This document shows, in pieces, positions 1-7,364 of a stretch of DNA of 21,203 nt; position 1 is the stretch's first letter; every line of letters begins with the position of its first letter. Source of the stretch: JAUZRW01 sp964549915 (GTDB taxonomy: Bacteria > Chloroflexota > Anaerolineae > Aggregatilineales > Phototrophicaceae); contig CAZJWX010000078.1 in assembly GCA_964549915.1 (NCBI GenBank), positions 1 to 21,203 on the forward strand. The letters are read 5' to 3'. The position numbers and the translations under genes were made by a program. The notes below the pieces were generated by a model. It saw only the letters and a list, made by a program, of their open reading frames with translations, searched no databases and was not told the DNA's origin.

Positions 1-72
1 TCTCTCCACTACACATTACCAACTTTCTTTCATTTTTGAAGCGATTGCCCTGGCCGCGATTCATGGGCTTTC

Positions 73-101
73 TTGTCATCAAGCGGCCTGGCCTGTAAAA
101 T
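73..101 (+). promoter_or_regulatory. Predicted sigma70-type promoter for the TPR-uroD-rsmD cluster
   Basis: A -35 box TTGTCA (73-78) and a -10 box TAAAAT (96-101) are separated by exactly 17 bases. This would start transcription near 108 and leave a leader of about 29 bases before the ATG at 137. The leader holds a Shine-Dalgarno-like AAAGGAA at 121-127. The prediction rests on consensus match and spacing only; the first 72 bases show nothing else I recognise. Confidence 0.45.
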
Positions 102-136
102 TGGTGACACTTTGCTACCGAAAGGAATTTTTTGCT

Positions 137-487
137 ATGGCAACGATGCACACTGAAGAACGTATCGGCGAGGCGTGGCGGCTGCACCGCAATGGTGACA
201 ACGAAGGCGCAGAGCGGATTTTCCGCGAGATTCTGGATAAAGCCCCCAAGCACTTGGATGCGCTCTACGGCCTGGGACTGGTACGCCGCGCAAACGGTAA
301 TATTGCCGGCGCCGAAGAAGCCTTCCAATCCGCCTTGCAGCTTGCGAAGGATGCCTATAACGCCGTCGATACGGCCTCGGTCGTGGATGGGCACCGCAAT
401 GGTAACGATCTGAACACCTACGAAGATGATCGCTTCCTGATGTTGCAGCGCATGATTCAGCAGCGCATTGATGAACTGAACGCCTGA
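137..487 (+). CDS. Small tetratricopeptide-repeat protein
   Basis: A 116-residue soluble protein. Residues from about 9 to 60 form two helix-turn-helix units with TPR spacing: AWRLHRNGDNEGAERIFREIL, then ALYGLGLVRRANGNIAGAEEAFQSAL. These carry the usual small and aromatic residues at the TPR positions, and TPRs act as protein-protein docking surfaces. The C-terminal half is charged and helical, ending MIQQRIDELNA. I chose the ATG at 137 because AAAGGAA sits ten bases upstream; an upstream GTG at 101 would overlap the predicted -10 box. It is the first gene of a plus-strand cluster and ends 13 bases before the URO-D-like gene. No signal peptide or membrane helix is visible. The partner is unknown. 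Confidence 0.8.
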   Translation: MATMHTEERIGEAWRLHRNGDNEGAERIFREILDKAPKHLDALYGLGLVRRANGNIAGAEEAFQSALQLAKDAYNAVDTASVVDGHRNGNDLNTYEDDRFLMLQRMIQQRIDELNA

Positions 488-500
488 GCCGCACCCGCCG

Positions 501-1493
501 ATGGAAAAACGCGAGCGTCTGGAACGTACCATCGCGGGTGATGTGCCAGACCGCCTGCCTGTCGCGCTCTGGCGGCACTGGCCCGGGGACGACCAGCGCG
601 CCGCCGACCTCGCCGCCGCCCACCTGCAATTTCAGGAGATGTTCGACTGGGACTTCCTGGCGGTCGTACCGTCGAGCAATTTCCTGGTGACGGGGTATAA
701 CTTCTACGACGAGTGGATGGGCGCAGCTTCCGGGCGGCGTGAGATCACACGACGAGCCATCAAGCGCTCACTGGACTGGACGGAACTGCGTGCGCAGGAA
801 CCAGAGCGCGGCGACCCTGGCAAGCAGTTGGAATGTTTGCGCCTGCTGAGCCAACCACTGACCGAATCCGGGACGCCGCACATTCAGGTCATCTACAGTC
901 CGCTGGCGCAGGCGGCACGGCTCAGCGGACGCGAAACGCTGCTGCATCACCTGCGCCGTCACCCGGATCGCGTACGCACCGGGTTGAATACGCTCACGGA
1001 TACCACGCTGCGCTTTCTGGATACCCTGCGTCGCCATACGTCGATTGCGGGTATTCTCTATGTCGTGGAGTTGGCGTCATTCACGCTGCTCTCTGAAGCG
1101 GAATACGCCGCATTCGGCAAGCCCTACGACCTCAAGCTGTTGACCGAACTGCCCTCATCCTGGTGGTTGAATATCGTACAGGTTGCAGGTGAAATGCCGA
1201 TGCTGTCGCTGTTGGCCAATTATCCCGTACAGATCATCAACTGGTCGGATCAGGAGACGCATCCTCCGCTGGAACGCGCCCAGGTCGAATTCTCCGGGGC
1301 GATTTGCGGCGGACTCGGTGAACAGCAGCATCTCAATCTGGGGACGCCAACCACTGTGCGCGATGCCGCCCGCAAAGCAGCGCAAGCCATGGGCAGACGG
1401 CGGCTGATCCTGGGAAGCGGCGGGACAGTGCCCGTGACCGCGCCGCTGTCAAACTTGCGTGCTGCCCGCACCATCGTGGGAAGGGCCATCTGA
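501..1493 (+). CDS. Uroporphyrinogen decarboxylase (URO-D) superfamily protein, not typical HemE
   Basis: The 330 residues are close to the length of HemE and of corrinoid methyltransferases such as MtbA, both TIM-barrel members of the URO-D superfamily. The N-terminus MEKRERLERTIAGDVPDRLPVALWRH is the family opening, but the HemE signature around RQAGRY is replaced by WRHWPGDDQ (residues 24-32). The C-terminus keeps the barrel end: GGLGEQQHLNLGTPTTV, then a glycine-rich LILGSGGTVP. Because the porphyrin-binding arginine motif is absent, I infer a URO-D-like enzyme of unknown substrate, perhaps a methyl transferase, rather than a heme pathway enzyme. No Shine-Dalgarno sequence precedes the ATG, so it may be translated by coupling to the TPR gene. 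No other heme or corrinoid gene is nearby. Confidence 0.75.
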   Translation: MEKRERLERTIAGDVPDRLPVALWRHWPGDDQRAADLAAAHLQFQEMFDWDFLAVVPSSNFLVTGYNFYDEWMGAASGRREITRRAIKRSLDWTELRAQEPERGDPGKQLECLRLLSQPLTESGTPHIQVIYSPLAQAARLSGRETLLHHLRRHPDRVRTGLNTLTDTTLRFLDTLRRHTSIAGILYVVELASFTLLSEAEYAAFGKPYDLKLLTELPSSWWLNIVQVAGEMPMLSLLANYPVQIINWSDQETHPPLERAQVEFSGAICGGLGEQQHLNLGTPTTVRDAARKAAQAMGRRRLILGSGGTVPVTAPLSNLRAARTIVGRAI

Positions 1494-1542
1494 AGCCACT
1501 GGCACACCCAAGCGACGTTGTGAACAAAGAGGAGGGAATCAC

Positions 1543-2109
1543 ATGTCTGGACGTGTAATCGCTGGAACCGCCAAGGGACTGCGCTTGAAGCTCGTACCGG
1601 GGGATAGCACACGCCCGATCATGGATAAGGTCAAGGAAGCGCTCTTCAATATCCTGGGGGACAGCGTACAGGGTGCGTCTTTCCTGGATTTATTCGCCGG
1701 GACGGGAGCCGTCGGCATCGAAGCGCTCAGCCGCCATGCGGACTATGCACTCTTCACGGATATTGACCGTGCCGCTCTCAAGACGATCCACGAAAACCTG
1801 GAGACGACACGCCTCGCAGATCGCGCAGAAGTGCGCATGATTGACGCTTTCAGCCTGCTCAAGCGCCAACCACCGCGCCAGTTCGATTTCATCTACGTCG
1901 CGCCGCCGCAGTACAAGAGCATCTGGCGCAAGATTCTGGATGCGCTGGAGGCAAATCCGGCCTGGCTGGCACCACAGACCATCGTCATCGTACAGATTGA
2001 TCCCCGCGAACAGGAAGATGTGTTGTATCATCATTTACGAGCGTACGATGAACGCCGCTACGGGAAGACCCTGTTGTGGTTCTTCGAGGCGGTTGTAGAG
2101 GATGAGTGA
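1543..2109 (+). CDS. rsmD: 16S rRNA (guanine(966)-N(2))-methyltransferase RsmD
   Basis: RsmD methylates N2 of G966 in 16S rRNA during 30S assembly, using S-adenosylmethionine. The 188 residues match the family length. Visible motifs are the N-terminal RVIAGTAKG (4-12), RPIMDKVKEALFNIL (24-38, normally RPT-DRVREALFNIL), and SAM-binding motif I FLDLFAGTGAVGIEALSR (47-64). The catalytic motif IV is unusual: where the family has DPPY, this protein has APPQY (120-124) within DFIYVAPPQYKSIW. The ATG at 1543 follows a strong AGGAGGG; longer frames starting at 1459 would overlap the upstream gene and add a non-family N-terminus. The stop overlaps the region of the next gene's start, so the two are probably translationally coupled. 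The common bacterial partner coaD is absent here. Confidence 0.88.
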   Translation: MSGRVIAGTAKGLRLKLVPGDSTRPIMDKVKEALFNILGDSVQGASFLDLFAGTGAVGIEALSRHADYALFTDIDRAALKTIHENLETTRLADRAEVRMIDAFSLLKRQPPRQFDFIYVAPPQYKSIWRKILDALEANPAWLAPQTIVIVQIDPREQEDVLYHHLRAYDERRYGKTLLWFFEAVVEDE

Positions 2110-2111
2110 GC

Positions 2112-2543
2112 ATGGATGCGCAGAGCTTCGAGGCCATCGCGGAACACCTTTGTGAAGTCTTCGACATACACTCGCCCCCGGTGCCCATCGAACGAATGCT
2201 GCAAGAGCCGCCACCCGGGTTGTGGAGCGAGGTCGACATTCGTAATCTTTCCGGCACTTTCTTGACGTACAAGGCCGGGGAGCCGTTTTCACCCCGCATG
2301 TCGATCGCGCGGCTGCTGATTCGCCACATGTGCATGAGCGATTGGGGCGCACGCAACGGGCTGGGAGGGGATTGCGAAGACAAAGCGAAGATTCATGCGC
2401 TCTCTCTGGTGATGGTCATGCCGCGCTTCATGATTGACGATTTGCCCGCGAGCGCACGCAATCCCAAGGCCATCGGCATGCATTTCGAAGTGCCGGAAGA
2501 GGATGCCCGCGCCCGCCTGCTGACCCTGGCAGAGTACGACTAA
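2112..2543 (+). CDS. ImmA/IrrE-like protein lacking the HEXXH zinc motif
   Basis: A 143-residue protein (145 if the overlapping GTG at 2106 is used). Its layout resembles the N-terminal part of ImmA/IrrE-family peptidases: a helix with AIAEHLCEVF, the segment PPVPIERML, then GLWSEVDIRNLSGTFL, then PRMSIARLLIRHM, where active members carry AHELGH. Here that helix reads RLLIRHMCMSDWG, so no zinc-binding HEXXH is present. The C-terminus FEVPEEDARARLLTL matches the family's usual ending. I infer an inactive or non-peptidase member, perhaps a binding or regulatory protein. The start is uncertain; I prefer ATG 2112 because GAGG lies ten bases upstream. Its stop overlaps the stop of the convergent cca gene by four bases. 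Confidence 0.6.
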   Translation: MDAQSFEAIAEHLCEVFDIHSPPVPIERMLQEPPPGLWSEVDIRNLSGTFLTYKAGEPFSPRMSIARLLIRHMCMSDWGARNGLGGDCEDKAKIHALSLVMVMPRFMIDDLPASARNPKAIGMHFEVPEEDARARLLTLAEYD

Positions 2544-4021
2544 GTGCGATTTTGCAGGTAATCCCGCGCGGCGACGAGGGCATCTTCCTCGCTGGTGATG
2601 TCGCCTTGAACCTGTGCTTCGCGGATGAACGTCAGCAGTTCGCCGATGATTGGGCCACCGTGCAGGCTCAGGGCGTCCATCAAAGCGCTGCCATCCACCA
2701 ACAACGCAGGCGAGACGATTTCGTCGTAGCGCTGGTAATAGGCTTCCAGTGCCAGCCGTGCCCGCTCCACCATCACCAGCCAGACATCCTGGTCGAATTC
2801 TACATTCACCATTGCCAGATAATGCGCCAATCCCAGCAAGAGCGCATCCACCCCACCAATGCCCAATGGGTACCAGTAGCGATGCAGTTCCAGCTCGCCC
2901 GGTTGCAGGGGGAGCCGCAGGGATTCGTGGTAATGCGCGACCATCTGCCGCAGTCGTTTCTTCTCCGGATTGCTCAGCCGCAAGTTTTCCGCACAGCCAA
3001 CAGCCACATCCGCCGCCCGCTCCGGGTCTTCGTCGGTCAGGTGCAGCAGCGCACCGAGCATCAACAGCGCCCACTGCTGGCGTTCTTCCGGCCATTGCGT
3101 ATCGAGGTAATCATTCAATGATTGGCGATAGCGATCGAACTGAATCGCCAGCATGCCCATATCGAAGGTCGCTGCCGTGTTGTCCGTACGCCGATAGCTG
3201 ATCGTCGTCAGAATCCGCACCAGCCGCTGCACAGCTTCCAGTGTATAACGCCAGCGATCCGCAATGCCCAGAGAAGGAGCCGCCTGCCCGATCAACTGCG
3301 TGGCTTCTGGCAGTACCTGCTCTAACAGGCCGAGATGCTGTGCCGTGCGCAGCCCCATTGTCGGGCGCTGCAAGGCCAGTAGCTTGAAGAACTCGTCCCG
3401 CACACGCTCCGGGGAAACCTGCCCCAGAGCCGGAGCATGAGCGCGGATGTCGGCGCTAGTCCGGGGTTCGATGCGAAAGCCCAATTGGGCACTCTGGCGG
3501 ATCGCCCGCAATCCGCGCAGGGGGTCGTCAGCGATGCTCTCCGGCGTACAGCGTTGAATCACTTTGGCAGCCGCCGCTTCGCTCCCACGCAGCGGGTCAA
3601 TCAGCAGACCGAGATCGCTGCGCAGGTCAACGGCCATCGCGTTGATGGTGAAATCCCGCCCCAGCAAATCAGCCAGCAAGTCATCGCCGCGAAATTGGGC
3701 GACATCAACCACCAATCGACCCTCTGCTGTATCCAGCAGCACGCGGGCGACACCGCGCTCAGCATCCATCACGAAGAGGTCACCGGAGAAGGCATTGGCG
3801 ATCTTCCGCGCGATCCTGACCGCGTCCTTCGGCACGGCGAGGTCAATATCTTTCACGGGACGATGCAGGAAGGCATCACGCACGGCACCGCCGACGATGT
3901 AGAGCGGCTGCTTCAGGTTCAGGTCGAGGATCGCATCCTGGAAATCCAGCACCGAATCCGGCCAGAGCAAGGTGCGCAACTCCGGCGCTCTGGGAGTGAG
4001 GTCATACTCAGGGGAGGACAT
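2540..4021 (-). CDS. cca: CCA-type tRNA nucleotidyltransferase / poly(A) polymerase family protein
   Basis: A class II nucleotidyltransferase of 493 residues that adds or repairs the CCA end of tRNA. Motifs in order are YIVGGAVRD (41-49), the metal-binding DID (58-60), the nucleotide-recognition GRDFTINAMA (121-130), DDPLRGLRAIRQSAQLGF (165-182), and SPERVRDEFFKLL (203-215). The C-terminal 250 residues are helical and family-like but show no clear HD phosphohydrolase signature. From sequence alone I cannot tell a full CCA-adding enzyme from an A-adding or poly(A) polymerase type, so the symbol is provisional. It overlaps the end of hpt by 14 bases, so the two are probably one transcript. Its own stop overlaps the convergent IrrE-like gene. 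Confidence 0.88.
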   Translation of the reverse strand: MSSPEYDLTPRAPELRTLLWPDSVLDFQDAILDLNLKQPLYIVGGAVRDAFLHRPVKDIDLAVPKDAVRIARKIANAFSGDLFVMDAERGVARVLLDTAEGRLVVDVAQFRGDDLLADLLGRDFTINAMAVDLRSDLGLLIDPLRGSEAAAAKVIQRCTPESIADDPLRGLRAIRQSAQLGFRIEPRTSADIRAHAPALGQVSPERVRDEFFKLLALQRPTMGLRTAQHLGLLEQVLPEATQLIGQAAPSLGIADRWRYTLEAVQRLVRILTTISYRRTDNTAATFDMGMLAIQFDRYRQSLNDYLDTQWPEERQQWALLMLGALLHLTDEDPERAADVAVGCAENLRLSNPEKKRLRQMVAHYHESLRLPLQPGELELHRYWYPLGIGGVDALLLGLAHYLAMVNVEFDQDVWLVMVERARLALEAYYQRYDEIVSPALLVDGSALMDALSLHGGPIIGELLTFIREAQVQGDITSEEDALVAARDYLQNRT

Positions 4022-4559
4022 CTTCGTTCACCACCCCGATAAACGGTAAATTGCGGAATTTTTCGTCCAGATCCAGCCCGTAGCCGAAAACGAATTTGTT
4101 TTCAATTTCGAAGCCAACGTAATCCACCGGGAGTTCCACCTCACGCCGTGACGCCTTATCCAGCAGAGCGCATAGGCGCAGACTGGCAGGTTTGCGTGCC
4201 CGCAGCGTATCCAGAACGAAGCTCAGCGTGTAGCCGCTGTCGATGATGTCTTCGACGATCAACACATGCCGTCCCTGAATCGGTGAGGTCACATCCATAT
4301 CGATGCGCACATTGCCCGTGCTGGTGCGCGCGCCACGTCCATAGCTACTGGCCGCGATGAAGTCGACTTCGTGTGGAACGGTGATATGGCGGCTGAGGTC
4401 AACCAGGAACATCACACCGCCTTTCAAAATACAGAGCAGCAGCAAGTCATCAACGTCGGCGTAATCCGCATTGATTTGCGCAGCGAGTTCTGCTACTCGT
4501 TTCTGCAACTGGTCTTGTGCGATCAAAATCTCTTTGAGGTAGGCCTCGTAGGGTAGCAC
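4008..4559 (-). CDS. hpt: Hypoxanthine phosphoribosyltransferase
   Basis: This type I phosphoribosyltransferase salvages hypoxanthine (and probably guanine), using PRPP to make IMP or GMP in the cytoplasm. Its 183 residues match the bacterial family length. Visible elements are CILKGGVMFLVDL (43-55), the flexible-loop segment SSYGRGARTSTGNVRI (71-86), the PRPP-binding VLIVEDIIDSGYTL (99-112) with the acidic pair E103-D104, and the C-terminal DLDEKFRNLPFIG (163-175). The start is GTG at 4559, supported by AAAGGA about seven bases upstream. The end overlaps the start of the cca gene by 14 bases. I found no clear promoter in the 171 bases between it and the upstream FHA gene. Pairing a purine salvage gene with a tRNA end-processing gene has no obvious functional reason. 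Confidence 0.93.
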   Translation of the reverse strand: MLPYEAYLKEILIAQDQLQKRVAELAAQINADYADVDDLLLLCILKGGVMFLVDLSRHITVPHEVDFIAASSYGRGARTSTGNVRIDMDVTSPIQGRHVLIVEDIIDSGYTLSFVLDTLRARKPASLRLCALLDKASRREVELPVDYVGFEIENKFVFGYGLDLDEKFRNLPFIGVVNEDVLP

Positions 4560-4730
4560 ACTGCATTCCTTTCGCTACAGCTACGAAGGCGAATGGTACA
4601 ACAAGGTGAGAGAAAAGGTATCGTGAAGTCTGGTGAAAATGCAAGAGGCGGGGAAAGCGAACTGAAACAAGCCCATCACCAGGGGGCGACGGCAGGTGAA
4701 TGCAGGAACAGTCGGGCACCAGCAAGCGGC

Positions 4731-5306
4731 TCAGCGGAAGAGCACCTGCACCGCCAAACGACCCAGGATGACATCATCGCCCTTGTGCAGAACGCGCGCT
4801 TCGAAGGGTTCGATGCGGCTGGCGTTGAGGTACGTGCCGTTCGTACTGTTCAAGTCGGTGATGTAGAGCTTGTTGTCCTTCAGTTCCAGTTGGGCGTGCA
4901 AGCGCGAAACACCACGATCCATCGCACCGTAGGGAGTCAGGTCGATGTCCGTATCGCCGCGTGCGCCCAGTTCGAAGCGCCCCAGGCGGTACACAGCGCC
5001 CTCTTCCATGACGACCCGCTCCGCCATCCCACGAACCAACAAGATCACCTCACGCTTTTCGCCCAAAGATGCTGTACCATTAGCGGGGGCGTCCGCATGT
5101 TCACGCAGCGCGCGGCGCAATACGGGGCTATCGTCCGAGAGAACGGCGGTATCCGTGACCGATTCAATGCCCTCTTCGTCGAACAGGTCTTGCAATTCAT
5201 CCTGTTCGCCTGCGGTGGAATCCGGTTTCGACCGTTGCGCATCCGGGGAGTCACTGAATTCCAGGGACGAAAGTTTTTGCGTCTTCTTCTCTTCATTCTC
5301 TGACAT
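4731..5306 (-). CDS. FHA-domain protein with acidic N-terminal region
   Basis: The FHA domain, a phosphothreonine-binding module, occupies about residues 86-191: YRLGR (106-110), then the conserved SRLH (134-137), then DLNSTNGTYLN (151-161), ending in a beta-strand ILGRLAVQVLF. The serine and arginine of SRLH and the asparagine of NGT are the usual phosphopeptide contacts. The first 85 residues are acidic, rich in Ser, Asp and Glu, and probably disordered. They contain threonines next to acidic residues that could be phospho-targets, as in other acidic-tail FHA proteins; that is inference. No kinase or phosphatase gene is beside it. No clear Shine-Dalgarno precedes the ATG. The next gene on this strand, hpt, lies 171 bases downstream, so co-transcription is uncertain. 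Confidence 0.88.
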   Translation of the reverse strand: MSENEEKKTQKLSSLEFSDSPDAQRSKPDSTAGEQDELQDLFDEEGIESVTDTAVLSDDSPVLRRALREHADAPANGTASLGEKREVILLVRGMAERVVMEEGAVYRLGRFELGARGDTDIDLTPYGAMDRGVSRLHAQLELKDNKLYITDLNSTNGTYLNASRIEPFEARVLHKGDDVILGRLAVQVLFR

Positions 5307-5333
5307 AGTGGATACAAGCTCGCGGGCTACAGG

Positions 5334-5362
5334 TTGATTTCCTGGAAACAGTATAGCATAAA
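5334..5362 (+). promoter_or_regulatory. Predicted promoter for the nucleoside kinase gene
   Basis: TTGATT (5334-5339) and CATAAA (5357-5362) are separated by 17 bases, upstream of the plus-strand ATG at 5426. The -35 box is fair and the -10 box weak. It overlaps a minus-strand extended -10 element for the FHA gene, so the two divergent genes may compete for RNA polymerase. Confidence 0.3.
5350..5358 (-). promoter_or_regulatory. Predicted extended -10 promoter for the FHA gene
   Basis: Read on the minus strand this is TGC followed by TATACT, an extended -10 element that can work without a good -35 box; none is visible. Transcription would begin about 37 bases before the FHA start codon. Confidence 0.3.
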
Positions 5363-5425
5363 AACCCCGACATACTTGCCCCGCCCCATCATCTGAAGTG
5401 TATCGACACCATAGGGATTTCGTTC

Positions 5426-7165
5426 ATGGATCGTAAAGAAGCCTTCGTAAGCCGAGCCAACCCGCGCAGGAGTGTGCAGTTGCGCCTGCCCAGCGGATTG
5501 ATCCTCGCCGCACCAATCGGCAGCACCCTGGAAGAAATTTTCACAGACGCAGTAGCCCAGCGCCTGATCGCCTTTGAGGCACCGCTGGTCGCCGCCGTCT
5601 GCGATGGAAAATTGCGCGAACTGACATATACCCCCCAGCGCGATCATGATGTCAGGCCAATCACCCTGGCGGATGGGGACGGTGGCCGGATTTACCGCCG
5701 ATCACTGGTGCTGCTGATGGTCACGGCGTTGAATGAACTCTGGCGTGGCGCGCATGTGCGCGTGAATTACGCGGTGCGCGATGGCGGCTTTTATTGCGAA
5801 TTGGAGAACCGTGAGCCGCTGACCGTCGAACAGGTCGGCATCCTGGAAGCCCGGATGCGCAAGCTCGTAGAAGGTGACCATCGCATCAAGCGTCGTTCTG
5901 TGCCAGTGGCGGAAGCAGAGGACATCTTCCTCAGTCGTGATGACCACGATACCGTGCGGCTGCTGCAATTCCGTCATAAAGATACGGTGCCGCTGTATAC
6001 CCTGCGCGGACGCCCGGACTACTACTTCGGCTATATGGTGCCGTCCACGCGCTACTTGCAGACCTTCAAGCTAATCCACCTGCCGGATGCCTTCATCTTG
6101 CAGTATCCGCGCCGGGAATCACCCAATCAACTGAAGCAGCTACGGCTCTATAAGAAGCTGAGCACGGTCTTCCAGCAGGCAGGAGAATGGTTGGAGCGCA
6201 TCGGCGTTGAGGACATCGGGCGCTTGAACCAACTGGTGAAGAGCGACAGAATACGCGAGATCATCCTGGTGGCAGAAGCTTTGCACGAACAGAATGTCGC
6301 ACGCATCGCCACGCGCATCCACAATCGCGTACAACAGGGAACCCGCATCGTGCTGATCGCAGGGCCATCGTCTTCCGGGAAGACGACCTTTTCCAAGCGG
6401 CTCTCGATTCAACTGCTGGCCTTGGGCATCCGTCCGTTCACGCTGGAAATGGACAATTATTTCGTCGAGCGACACCTGACCCCGCTGGACGAAAACGGCG
6501 ACTACGACTTCGAGGCGCTGGAAGCGATGGATCGCGGCATTCTCAACGATCATCTGCTGCGGCTGATGCGCGGGGAGGAGGTGCAGCTTCCGCGCTTCGA
6601 CTTCCACACTGGAACCCGCCAGCCAGGGCAAATGGTGCGGCTGGAGGAGAACCAGGTGCTGATTCTGGAGGGGATTCACGGTATGAACCCGGAATTGCTG
6701 CCGGACATCGCCAAGGATCACATCTTCCGCGTGTATGTTTCCGTGCTTTCGCAGGTGAACATCAACCGACACAACCGCGTGCCCACAACCGATGTGCGCT
6801 TGCTGCGGCGCATTGTGCGCGACGCCCGCAGTCGGGGCTATACTGCGACGGACACCCTCACGCGCTGGCAGTCCGTGCGCCGGGGCGAGAAGCGCAATAT
6901 CTTCCCGCACCAGGAACAGGCCGACATCATGTTCAATTCCGGGCTGGCCTACGAATTGGCGGCGCTGCGTTCGCTGGCGGAGCCGCTGCTGCTGCAAGTG
7001 CAGCCGGGCACGGAACCGCACCTCGAAGCGAATCGTCTGCTGTCCTTCCTGGAGTGGGTGCAACCGCTCAGCCAATCCCATTTCGAGATGATCCCGGATA
7101 CGTCCCTGCTGCGCGAATTCGTCGGCAGCTCCATCCTGGAAGACTATCATCCAATGCACTTCTGA
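5426..7165 (+). CDS. Nucleoside (uridine-type) kinase fused to TGS and ThrRS-like domains
   Basis: The 579 residues match a bacterial family in which a uridine-kinase domain follows a threonyl-tRNA-synthetase-like N-terminus. Residues about 16-80 resemble a TGS domain (VQLRLPSGLILAAPIGSTLEEI). Residues 90-215 resemble the ThrRS second additional (editing) domain, with HVRVNYAVRDGGFYCEL, but the metal-binding HxxxH is missing: the helix reads RRSLVLLMVTALNELW. The kinase domain starts near 300 with Walker A GPSSSGKT (313-320), then LEMDNYFVERHLTP and LILEGIHGMNPEL. The kinase probably phosphorylates a nucleoside with ATP; the true substrate is not established by sequence. The N-terminal part is likely a binding or sensing module, not an editing enzyme. 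It is divergent from the FHA gene and precedes the hsp70-like gene by about 200 bases. Confidence 0.85.
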   Translation: MDRKEAFVSRANPRRSVQLRLPSGLILAAPIGSTLEEIFTDAVAQRLIAFEAPLVAAVCDGKLRELTYTPQRDHDVRPITLADGDGGRIYRRSLVLLMVTALNELWRGAHVRVNYAVRDGGFYCELENREPLTVEQVGILEARMRKLVEGDHRIKRRSVPVAEAEDIFLSRDDHDTVRLLQFRHKDTVPLYTLRGRPDYYFGYMVPSTRYLQTFKLIHLPDAFILQYPRRESPNQLKQLRLYKKLSTVFQQAGEWLERIGVEDIGRLNQLVKSDRIREIILVAEALHEQNVARIATRIHNRVQQGTRIVLIAGPSSSGKTTFSKRLSIQLLALGIRPFTLEMDNYFVERHLTPLDENGDYDFEALEAMDRGILNDHLLRLMRGEEVQLPRFDFHTGTRQPGQMVRLEENQVLILEGIHGMNPELLPDIAKDHIFRVYVSVLSQVNINRHNRVPTTDVRLLRRIVRDARSRGYTATDTLTRWQSVRRGEKRNIFPHQEQADIMFNSGLAYELAALRSLAEPLLLQVQPGTEPHLEANRLLSFLEWVQPLSQSHFEMIPDTSLLREFVGSSILEDYHPMHF

Positions 7166-7214
7166 GCGATCAGTGGCGAAACGGAGACGAACGCGGCATA
7201 CTGGTGCGGAGCGC

Positions 7215-7242
7215 TTGATTCTCTTAACAGTTCACATACAAT
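7215..7242 (+). promoter_or_regulatory. Predicted sigma70-type promoter for the hsp70-like/HEAT pair
   Basis: TTGATT (7215-7220) and TACAAT (7237-7242) are separated by 16 bases in an AT-rich island inside GC-rich surroundings. Transcription would start near 7249, giving a leader of about 115 bases before the ATG at 7365. I see no CIRCE-type inverted repeat (the HrcA operator), so classical HrcA control is not supported. Confidence 0.45.
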
Positions 7243-7364
7243 AAGTTAACATATCGCAAGAGAACTTAAGGGTGCTGGACGTTCCAGAACAGTATGATGG
7301 AACCATGCCCCTGCGTGAATCAGACACGCTCCAATTGACTCAGCCGGGAAGGGTAGGAGAAACG

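Noticed and set aside
2289..3095. 268-codon minus-strand frame rich in Ala, Gly and Arg
   Set aside because: It overlaps the cca gene in another frame and looks like out-of-frame translation of GC-rich DNA.
6140..7159. 339-codon antisense frame under the nucleoside kinase
   Set aside because: Composition is Gln/His/Arg-rich and shadow-like; the sense frame has intact kinase motifs.
7249..7364. Possible CIRCE/HrcA operator ahead of the hsp70-like gene
   Set aside because: I found no TTAGCACTC-N9-GAGTGCTAA-like inverted repeat in the leader.
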